Assembly (NCBI RefSeq): GCF_005047595.1
Contig: NZ_SUPL01000001.1
Coordinates: forward strand, 62,001-126,000
Length of the DNA stretch: 64,000 nucleotides
Source: Pontimicrobium aquaticum
GTDB lineage: Bacteria > Bacteroidota > Bacteroidia > Flavobacteriales > Flavobacteriaceae
Direction: 5' to 3'
The translations under genes and the position numbers were made by a program. Of this stretch, positions 54,445-61,279 are shown piece after piece. Below the pieces are notes generated by a model that worked only from the letters and a program-made list of their open reading frames with translations, ran no database searches and was not told where the DNA came from. Numbering within the stretch: position 1 is the stretch's first letter; every line of letters starts with the position of its first letter.

Positions 54445-55005
54445 TTATTGTTGGTTCATTTGTATATTAATTACTATTTGAACCTCATCTCCAAGCGATA
54501 CAGATTTGCTTCCTACTTTAAACAGCAACCTATCTATAGCTCCTGTTATCTTTAGTCCTGCCTTAAGCTTTTGGTTACTACTATTAGTAATCACCCCATT
54601 AACTACCCCATCTAAAGAAACTGTTTTTGTGATATTCTTTATAGTTAACTCTCCCGTTAGTTTAAATGTTTTATCTCCTGTCATTTCCACATTTGTCGTT
54701 TTAAATGATATAATTGGGAAATCCTCAACCTGAAAGTAATCGTTACCTCTTAATTTTTTATCCCTACCATCATTATCAGTATCAATACTAGCAGTTTTAA
54801 TTTCTACGTTGAAATTTGGATTAGAAAATGTATCGTTGGCTGTAGCTTCAATATTAAAATCATCAAAGTTTCCTGTAACTTCGGAAATCATTAAATGGGT
54901 AATATTAAAACTTACCTTTGAATGTGCTTTATCTACTTTCCACTTTGATTGAGCAAAAATAATAGGAGAAACTGTAAAAAATAATATTGTAAATAACTTT
55001 TTCAT
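54445..55005 (-). CDS. Periplasmic YceI-family lipid-binding protein
   Basis: 186 residues; signal peptide to PIIFAQS. YceI beta-barrel signature: KWKVDKAHSKVSFNITHLMI, VTGNFDDFNIEATAND, IDTDNDGRDKKLRGNDYFQV, FPIISFKTTNVEM and LTGELTIKNITKTVSLDGVV. YceI proteins bind isoprenoid or fatty lipids in the periplasm; the ligand here is unknown. It stands between the two amidotransferase copies. The 173-bp stretch after it (54272-54444) has a short open run (KGTGGGGYFVKLYSGKK) of no recognised origin. Confidence 0.93.
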   Translation of the reverse strand: MKKLFTILFFTVSPIIFAQSKWKVDKAHSKVSFNITHLMISEVTGNFDDFNIEATANDTFSNPNFNVEIKTASIDTDNDGRDKKLRGNDYFQVEDFPIISFKTTNVEMTGDKTFKLTGELTIKNITKTVSLDGVVNGVITNSSNQKLKAGLKITGAIDRLLFKVGSKSVSLGDEVQIVINIQMNQQ

Positions 55006-55181
55006 AATGCTTAAATTGTTTTTAATTAATCAAAAAATTAAAGTTTAATAACTGTTTGCTGTTATAAATATTTAAAAGATTACGCGAATGTAAGTATCTA
55101 TCATAATAAAACTTGAGTAAATGATTTAGATACTCTCTTTTAAATGCTCTAACGTGCTTTTTTTGCAGTAAAAAAAATTTA

Positions 55182-55403
55182 AATAGGACTTACCAAATGA
55201 ATAAACTATATAATCTTGTAGATAAGGCACAATTTATTCGTGTTAATAGATCAATTGTGATCAATAAAATCTACATCAAAAAATGTATGTATATAAAGAA
55301 TAATGAGTATTCGTTCAAATCGAAAAATGGAGACACTCTTTTATCTTCAAGACCTTAGTATCAAAAAAAATTTTCGGCTACTTATTACCATTTAAATCTT
55401 TAA
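55182..55403 (+). pseudogene. C-terminal remnant of a LytTR regulator gene
   Basis: Plus strand codons NRTYQMNKLYNLVDKAQFIR, VNRSIVINKIYIKKCMYIKN, NEYSFKSKNGDTLLSSRP, TAG at 55356, then YQKKFSATYYHLNL-stop. It aligns with the end of the LytT protein at 34479 (FLRIHRSVIINKFYIEKCK, then YEFTLKNGIKLTSSRSYK). No receiver domain or start remains. It is the only content of the 425-bp gap 55006-55430 and suggests that another two-component locus once stood here. Confidence 0.7.
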
Positions 55404-55430
55404 AACTCATTTGCTCGTGTGTTACAGTTT

Positions 55431-56183
55431 CTAATAGTGTTTAGTTTTTAATTCATTTTTTATATTTTTCATATACTGGCAAGTAAGTTTATCTAAAAAA
55501 ATAAATAAAAGATTATTCATCTCTTGATAATCATGGGCCATTAGCTGTTTAGGGTTTTGAATATGCTTGTTCCCTTCTAATGATTTAAGCTCTTCTGTAG
55601 AATTTGAAATTATGGATTCTATAGATTCATTATTAAATTCTAGGTGACATTGAAACCCATATACCAATTCAGAATATTCAACTATTTGTCTTGGGCAGCC
55701 ATCACTGAAAGCAATAATTTTTGAATTATCTGTTAAACCAGGCATATCATTATGCCAGTGGCCAACTGTAACTTCTTCGGGAAAGTGGGAGAACTTTTCA
55801 TTTTGCTTTCCTTCTTCAGTTTTTACAATTGGAAAAACTCCAATTTCTGGATTAGGACTTTTTTCAAAAGGAGCTCCAAGGGCTTCTCCTATTAGTTGAG
55901 CACCAAGACAAACGCCTAGAACAGCTTTGCCTGTATTGATACATTTTTTAATGAAGGCAATCTCTGATTGAGAATCAAAATACGAACACTCTGTTTTTTT
56001 TGTAGTTGGGCATTGAGGACCTCCTAAAACAACTAAAAGATCAAGCGTATCAATACTTTGAGGGAGTTTTTCATTATTGTAAATTCTAGTACATGAGACT
56101 TCACACCCTCTAGTAATCGCCCAATTATTAAAAGCTCCTGGCCCTTCAAATACTTCGTGGATAATAAAATGTATCTTAACCAT
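55431..56183 (-). CDS. Class I glutamine amidotransferase (GMP synthase glutaminase-like)
   Basis: 250 residues, cytoplasmic. IHFIIHEVFEGPGAFNNWAI at the start, DLLVVLGGPQCPTTKKTEC near 50, nucleophile Cys in VLGVCLGAQLIGEALGAPFE near 92, and His/Glu in YGFQCHLEFNNESIE near 190. Stand-alone members of this family (YfeJ-like) are annotated GMP-synthase-like but act on unknown substrates, possibly gamma-glutamyl compounds. An old truncated copy sits 1.2 kb away at 53760. Confidence 0.88.
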   Translation of the reverse strand: MVKIHFIIHEVFEGPGAFNNWAITRGCEVSCTRIYNNEKLPQSIDTLDLLVVLGGPQCPTTKKTECSYFDSQSEIAFIKKCINTGKAVLGVCLGAQLIGEALGAPFEKSPNPEIGVFPIVKTEEGKQNEKFSHFPEEVTVGHWHNDMPGLTDNSKIIAFSDGCPRQIVEYSELVYGFQCHLEFNNESIESIISNSTEELKSLEGNKHIQNPKQLMAHDYQEMNNLLFIFLDKLTCQYMKNIKNELKTKHY

Positions 56184-56352
56184 TGATTTTTGTTTGATAT
56201 TTTATAATTTGATTTTAGCTAGATATTAAGGTTAATTGTTCCTAATTAAATTTTCTTAGTAAGGAACCAACTAATTACTAAAAATTATTTTCACTATAGC
56301 TTTTAATGAATATATAATTAGAATTGAGTTCAATTACATTATTTAAATAACG

Positions 56353-57981
56353 CTATTTTTTAATCAATTTTATAGTTTCCATTTTGGTTTGAGAATATAG
56401 CTTTACAAAATAAATACCAGATTCAAACCCACTTATATTTGTTTCGGTAATCCCACTTTTTTTAGTTAATATTTTTTGACCTTTTATATTATAAATTTCT
56501 AGTTTAGTTAGTTGGCTGTCATGGCCAGTCTTAATAGTAAAAACACTAGAGGTAGGGTTTGGAAACACGCTCGCTTCTTTTAAACTAGTTTCTGTGATAG
56601 ATAAAGAAGCATCTCCATACATTTGCAGGTAAATTTCTGTTTCCCCGTCATTTGGTGCAATATTATCATCTCCTTGCCACACAATTAAATAAGCATCTTG
56701 ACCATTAGTAGCAACTGCTGGATTATCTGCATCATAATTAGCATCTCCATCAGTTCCCATATCACTTAGTAAAAAAGTTCCGCCACTATTTGAGCCTGTA
56801 TTAGTAATTATTTGTCCATAAATTTCCTCTTCATTTTGAGTATTGTTAGCATCCGCTCTATAAACTAAAAAATATTCATTATTTTTTTCATTCCAAGTAA
56901 TTGCAGGAGCCCAAGCATCAAAGTTAGAATTTGTATCGGTTACTATGGTAATTCTAAAGTCATTTGTTCCAACTTCACTTCCAGAAGATGTTAATCTTTG
57001 TCCATAAATCTCATAGAGATTTGCGCCTATATCAGACCCATTCCATATTACCAAATATTCTTGATCTATTGCGTTATATGCGCATCTAACAAATTGCCCT
57101 ATTGAAAAACTGGTGTCTCCATCGGTTCCCATATCGCTAATTTTAAAGTTACTCCCTAATAATGAGTTTGTGTTAGCATCATATAATTGACCAAACACTT
57201 CTGCCTCTTCATTTGTTGCGGTTTCCCCTTGCCAAATTATCAAAAATTCATTATCAATAGAATTCCATGATAAATGAGGGTAACGTGCATCAAAATTAGC
57301 ATCACCTTCAGGAAGTTGATTACTTATTTTAAAATCGTTACTTCCTATCTCAGCACCTGTATTAGATAATCTTTGGCCATATATCTCCATTTCGTTATTT
57401 TGGTTTTCATCGTCCCCTTCCCAAACCACTAAGTATTCATTACTAGTGGAGCTATAAGATACTTTTGGCTTAGCAGCACCAAGAATTGTATTTCCTTCAT
57501 CACCAACGTCACTAATTCTAAAATTGCTTCCAATCAATGCCCCTGAATTAGCATCAATGCGTTGTCCGTATATTTCAAGTTCCCCATCAACAGCAGTTTC
57601 ACCTTTCCAAACAACTAAGAATTCATTATTTACAGAGTTCCATGTAACATCAGGTTCGTCAGCACGAAAACGCGTATCACCATCGGTTCCTGTAAAACTT
57701 ATCCTAAAGTCATTGGTTTGAACCTCCTCTCCAAGGTTATTAATGAATTGCCCATAAACTTCAAACTCATTATCAACTAATGATCCTGTATCATCATCAG
57801 CTGTCCAAACGACCAAATATTTGTTTTCAGTTACACTATATGCTACTTGTGGATCGAATGCATAAAACGAAGTAACTCCATCGGTTCCCATATCGCTTAT
57901 TTTTAAGTCGTTAACCCCAAATTCTTGAGCGTTTAAATTGGTTAGTGATGTTAAGAGTACAGCTAGTAAAAATCTTTTCAT
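56353..57981 (-). CDS. T9SS-secreted seven-repeat propeller protein
   Basis: 542 residues; signal peptide to NLNAQEF. Seven units of about 62-65 residues, each with an NEFLVVW-type strand followed by EIYGQ and an NDFRIS..G.DGD turn: LVVWTADDD, LVVWKGETA, LVVWEGDDE, LIIWQGETA, LVIWNGSDI, FLVYRADAN, LIVWQGDDN. Seven equal units suggest a seven-bladed propeller. The last 75 residues are a T9SS type A sorting domain (VFPNPTSSVFTIKTGH to GIYFVKLYS, KLIKK). So it is exported across the outer membrane; ligand unknown. The TGATGTGA element at 58043 precedes it by 62 bp. Confidence 0.88.
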   Translation of the reverse strand: MKRFLLAVLLTSLTNLNAQEFGVNDLKISDMGTDGVTSFYAFDPQVAYSVTENKYLVVWTADDDTGSLVDNEFEVYGQFINNLGEEVQTNDFRISFTGTDGDTRFRADEPDVTWNSVNNEFLVVWKGETAVDGELEIYGQRIDANSGALIGSNFRISDVGDEGNTILGAAKPKVSYSSTSNEYLVVWEGDDENQNNEMEIYGQRLSNTGAEIGSNDFKISNQLPEGDANFDARYPHLSWNSIDNEFLIIWQGETATNEEAEVFGQLYDANTNSLLGSNFKISDMGTDGDTSFSIGQFVRCAYNAIDQEYLVIWNGSDIGANLYEIYGQRLTSSGSEVGTNDFRITIVTDTNSNFDAWAPAITWNEKNNEYFLVYRADANNTQNEEEIYGQIITNTGSNSGGTFLLSDMGTDGDANYDADNPAVATNGQDAYLIVWQGDDNIAPNDGETEIYLQMYGDASLSITETSLKEASVFPNPTSSVFTIKTGHDSQLTKLEIYNIKGQKILTKKSGITETNISGFESGIYFVKLYSQTKMETIKLIKK

Positions 57982-58042
57982 AAGTATTTAGTTTGAGTTA
58001 AAAACATAAATTTATTACACAATACCTTGGTTAATATTTTTT

Positions 58043-58078
58043 TGATGTGAGTAACTAATTATATGATTTAAAAAAAGA
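58043..58078 (-). promoter_or_regulatory. TGATGTGA element before the T9SS propeller gene
   Basis: TTTTTTTGATGTGAGTAACT then AATTATATGATTTAA. It aligns with the element at 59530 over about 35 bp: the T run, GATGTGA, then TAAT(T/A)ATATGATTT(A/G)AA at the same spacing. It sits 62 bp before the start codon, a sensible place for an activator or promoter element. Confidence 0.5.
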
Positions 58079-58149
58079 TTAGCAATTGAATAAAATCTTA
58101 TGTAAAATATCATCGTCTTAATTAATACTGTTGAAAACTATTTTAGCTT

Positions 58150-59409
58150 TTAAAAATTTTCGTTTATATATTTATCTGCGTTGCTTTTTTTATAGAATGC
58201 TTTATAATCTTTTATATTTAAAATTTCATTAATAACTTCTGATTTACTCTTACCCTTTGCCTCATTATAGTAAGATTTGCAAATAATATAGCCAACCCAA
58301 TACATAGCAGACATTGGTCGTTTTCCTTCTTGGGGTAACATCCATTCCATATATTTATCATCATACATGTCCTTTTTAAAATCTTTCCAGATCAATTTTT
58401 CCTTTCCAATAAATTCAGTAAAAAACCTCATAACATCAGATTGACCTGTTATTAGCTCTGTAATAAACTCAGCAGAGCCTTCTATCATAGCATATTTTAA
58501 TAATGTTTTTTCATTAGCCATTCCTTCTTGATTAAAATGAACCGATTCATGAATAACAGTAACAGGAGTTTTAAAAAAATCGCTTGTCCATTCTAAAGTT
58601 TGCTTATCCCAATTAATAGAATTTTTTTTAGTCTTACTTTTAACAGAAGAATTTATTAATAATCCGTTATTTGTTTTAGTGCCTCCAGACATTAAATCAG
58701 AAATAACAAAATACACATCTGGAAAAACAGCTTCAGGGTACAAAGTCTTAAACTCTGTAAAATAACCATGAATATCACCCTTGAAGTTCTCTACTTTTAA
58801 TACTGTACTTCTTATGTCTTTATAGAAAGATTTGTTTTTTATAACATGTGCCCCGAAGCTATCAATGTCTCTAACTTTGTAAGCAAAAAAATCTTGTAAC
58901 CCAACACTCCCATTTATAAGGTAATTTTCCTTAAATATTTTGGAGGCATCTTTGGGATTCTTAATTGCTATATCAAAAGCTTTATAAAAGTTTTGAATAT
59001 CACTTGTAACTAATTTTGGTGACAAAGGGTTGGAAGAGCTTAATTTGGGAACAATGGCGTTTATTAGACTATTCCATCTCTTATCTTTATGCAAATAACT
59101 CAAGTCAATATCTTTAGAAACTCGGGTTTTATCACTAAAACCATTATCAACTGCTAAATTTAGGCTTCTGAAAGCTAAATCCATTTTTTTTGCTAATGAA
59201 TAGCTACAAGCAGCATTGTAGTAGTATCTTTTCTTTATGGTTTTTAACCAAGCTAAATTAGCTGCCCTGTCATATTCTTTTCCAGCCTTTAAATAAATTT
59301 TGGCTGAGTATAAGCTATCAGCTATTAAAGACACTTCTTTATATGATTGGCTGAATAAAGCGTTGCTATTAAAAATAAGCACAGCAAAAAGGATAATAAA
59401 ATTTTTCAT
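58150..59409 (-). CDS. Exported protein with HExxH metallopeptidase motif
   Basis: 419 residues; signal peptide to NSNALFSQS. Residues 25-115 form a TPR-like helical part (ALFSQSYKEVSLIADSLYSA, YYYNAACSYSLAKKMDLAFR). The C-terminal domain has the zinc motif PVTVIHESVHFNQEGMANEK near residue 290, with MIEGSAEFITELITG 16 residues later giving the usual third Glu of gluzincins. The helix-plus-protease layout occurs in Bacteroidota DUF2268-like proteins. Activity is inferred. It shares the HExxHxxQE core with the protein at 46370 and the same upstream motif. Confidence 0.72.
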   Translation of the reverse strand: MKNFIILFAVLIFNSNALFSQSYKEVSLIADSLYSAKIYLKAGKEYDRAANLAWLKTIKKRYYYNAACSYSLAKKMDLAFRSLNLAVDNGFSDKTRVSKDIDLSYLHKDKRWNSLINAIVPKLSSSNPLSPKLVTSDIQNFYKAFDIAIKNPKDASKIFKENYLINGSVGLQDFFAYKVRDIDSFGAHVIKNKSFYKDIRSTVLKVENFKGDIHGYFTEFKTLYPEAVFPDVYFVISDLMSGGTKTNNGLLINSSVKSKTKKNSINWDKQTLEWTSDFFKTPVTVIHESVHFNQEGMANEKTLLKYAMIEGSAEFITELITGQSDVMRFFTEFIGKEKLIWKDFKKDMYDDKYMEWMLPQEGKRPMSAMYWVGYIICKSYYNEAKGKSKSEVINEILNIKDYKAFYKKSNADKYINENF

Positions 59410-59529
59410 TGTTTTAATTTACGTTAATAATGCGTTGTGATTTAAAGACGGTGTTGTATTCTAGTGGTTACAATTTATTTTAATTAAAATCACAGAACGC
59501 TAATATGGAGAAATGATTAATCGTTTTTT

Positions 59530-59562
59530 TGATGTGAACGATTAATAATATGATTTGAAGAG
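59530..59562 (-). promoter_or_regulatory. TGATGTGA element before the second HExxH gene
   Basis: TTTTTTTGATGTGAACGATT then AATAATATGATTTGAAG, the best match to the element at 58043. It is about 120 bp upstream of the start at 59409 and just before the terminator of the SnoaL-like gene. Confidence 0.45.
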
Positions 59563-59566
59563 ACAA

Positions 59567-59596
59567 AAAAATCCTTACAAAAATGCAAGGATTTTT
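59567..59596 (-). terminator. Terminator of the SnoaL-like gene
   Basis: AAAAATCCTT (59567-59576) and AAGGATTTTT (59587-59596) with a 10-nt loop; a T run follows on the minus strand. It lies 43 bp past the stop at 59639. Confidence 0.7.
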
Positions 59597-59638
59597 AAAC
59601 CAAAAACATTCTAATGAAAAAAAAAAAAAATGAGTTTG

Positions 59639-60178
59639 TTATTTTTTAGTAAGCTGAGCTTGTATTTGTTTATTCCATGTGTCATAATCAGCATAATCTT
59701 TATGGCTAACTATTTTACCATTTTTAATTTGAAGAATCGTTAAGATAGGGATGGATACCATTATCTTTTCAGTGTTAGAGTTTTTGTACCATACATTTGG
59801 AAGTACACTTTGGTAAGTAGAGTTAACCACAACAAAAGATCCTGAACTAAAAATTTTATCAACATTTATACTAATGTATGGTGGTTTATTATTTTCAAAT
59901 GCTTGATAAACTCCCTTAAACATAGTATAAACTTTTTCTTTACCTACAGTTTCAAATGCGCTTTTAAAGGCTTCGGTTGCTGTAGGATCTTGAAAGCGAA
60001 TATTATCATCGTAAAAAGTTTTCATTTTATCAAAGTCCCAATTCCCATAAGCTTCCATATATTCTAAAGCTAAATCTTCAGATGATCTTCCTGCAGACGG
60101 TGTTTGACCATATGAGAAAAAAGAAGTAAGTAATAACAGTGTTATTATTAATTTAGACTTGTTAAGTAGTATTCTCAT
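59639..60178 (-). CDS. Exported SnoaL/NTF2-like protein
   Basis: 179 residues; signal peptide KSKLIITLLLLTSFFSYGQT. The mature part is one cone-shaped NTF2-like domain: EDLALEYMEAYGNWDFDKMK, FYDDNIRFQDPTATEAF, YQAFENNKPPYISINVDKIF and ILQIKNGKIVSHKDYADYDT. Such domains bind or isomerise small hydrophobic molecules, or are non-catalytic. The leader is nearly the same as in the protein at 39163 although the mature domains differ. Monocistronic with its own terminator. Confidence 0.85.
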   Translation of the reverse strand: MRILLNKSKLIITLLLLTSFFSYGQTPSAGRSSEDLALEYMEAYGNWDFDKMKTFYDDNIRFQDPTATEAFKSAFETVGKEKVYTMFKGVYQAFENNKPPYISINVDKIFSSGSFVVVNSTYQSVLPNVWYKNSNTEKIMVSIPILTILQIKNGKIVSHKDYADYDTWNKQIQAQLTKK

Positions 60179-60267
60179 GAGATTTTTTTGTTAAAAGTAT
60201 TAGAATAGTTTGTTCTTATTACAATAATGATTTGAATAGCTTAATTAATGAAGCAAAAAAATCTCTC

Positions 60268-60876
60268 TTATAAGTTTTTTCTCATATAATCTGCAATAAG
60301 TTTTTCATTATAAGTTCCACTATTAGAAAGAGAATCAATAATATTTTTTTGTTCTTTTTTAGTTTTATTCTGACTTAATTTTTCTTTGGCTTGTATTTCA
60401 GAAACTTTTATCTCAAAAGCCACAATACCATTTGCCATTTTGGTTTTAAAACCTAAGGGTAGTTTATTCCATTGCTGTTTATAAGCAACCTCAAAATTTT
60501 CAATAGTACCCTCCAGCAATTCAAAAGTTTTCTCTAAATCAGTAATAATTTTCCCTTTGCCATAGGCATGCACTGAAATATAATTCCAAGTGGGTACATT
60601 TAATTCCTTTCCGTAATTTTTGGGAGAAATATAGGCATGTGGTTCACTAAAAATGACCAAAACATTTTTATCTTCAATATCTTTCCACTGTTTGTTGGCT
60701 TTAGAAAAATGAGAGGTTAAAATTATGTCACCTTCATTTTCTGAAATTAAAAAAGGCAAATGCGTGGCAATTGGGACATTATTTTTTGAGGTGATAATGG
60801 TTCCAAAACTAAAACGTTGTATAAATTCAACAATTTGCTTTTTGTTAGTTTGTAAGTTTTTTTTTGGAATGTACAT
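60268..60876 (-). CDS. FMN-binding PaiB-type protein
   Basis: 202 residues, no signal peptide. MYIPKKNLQTNKKQIVEFIQ at the start, then FGTIITSKNNVPIATHLPFL, LTSHFSKANKQWKDIEDKNV, and NVPTWNYISVHAYGKGKIIT near residue 94 are the split-barrel features of PaiB. The family is annotated as a negative transcriptional regulator from Bacillus PaiB, but the fold is an FMN-binding flavoprotein and DNA binding is doubtful. No paiA partner is adjacent. Confidence 0.9.
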   Translation of the reverse strand: MYIPKKNLQTNKKQIVEFIQRFSFGTIITSKNNVPIATHLPFLISENEGDIILTSHFSKANKQWKDIEDKNVLVIFSEPHAYISPKNYGKELNVPTWNYISVHAYGKGKIITDLEKTFELLEGTIENFEVAYKQQWNKLPLGFKTKMANGIVAFEIKVSEIQAKEKLSQNKTKKEQKNIIDSLSNSGTYNEKLIADYMRKNL

Positions 60877-61222
60877 GTTGCTATTTGAAGTTTCATTTAT
60901 TATATCTTTATTAAATAAATTTTAAAAAGGAAAAAAATACTCCATCTTTATTTTATGATATAATTATGATAATTAGCTTTCAGCTTAATTTTAACTTTGA
61001 ATTAAGTCTTGTTAAAGGGCATCTAAATTTAATATCTCACCAAAAATGAATAAAAAAAACCTCTCTAGGTCTATTAAAAGGTTGATTATTTTTACAAAAA
61101 TGTGATTTTGCTTCATTAAATTAAGGAAGGTAAATGACTGATTTTTTACACATAATTTCGAGAATAGTTTATGTGTCAAAGCAGAATTATTGTGTAAGAT
61201 ACCACACAATGTTTGAAGGTTT

Positions 61223-61267
61223 AAAAAAATATTTGAGTATAAATATGATATCTATACTCAAATATTT
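61223..61267 (-). terminator. Terminator of the M28 peptidase gene
   Basis: AAATATTTGAGTATA (61227-61241) and TATACTCAAATATTT (61253-61267), a perfect 15-bp stem with an 11-nt loop, followed on the minus strand by a run of seven T. It begins 13 bp past the M28 stop. The rest of the 403-bp gap 60877-61279 shows no convincing gene. Confidence 0.78.
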
Positions 61268-61279
61268 AAATTTCTAGTA

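Noticed and set aside
54278-54481. 67-codon plus-strand frame
   Set aside because: Overlaps the YceI 3' end antisense and has no homologous look; the region is rearranged non-coding DNA.
61012-61209. 65-codon minus-strand open frame in the 60877-61279 gap
   Set aside because: AT-rich, low-complexity translation without a recognisable fold, signal or promoter; probably chance.
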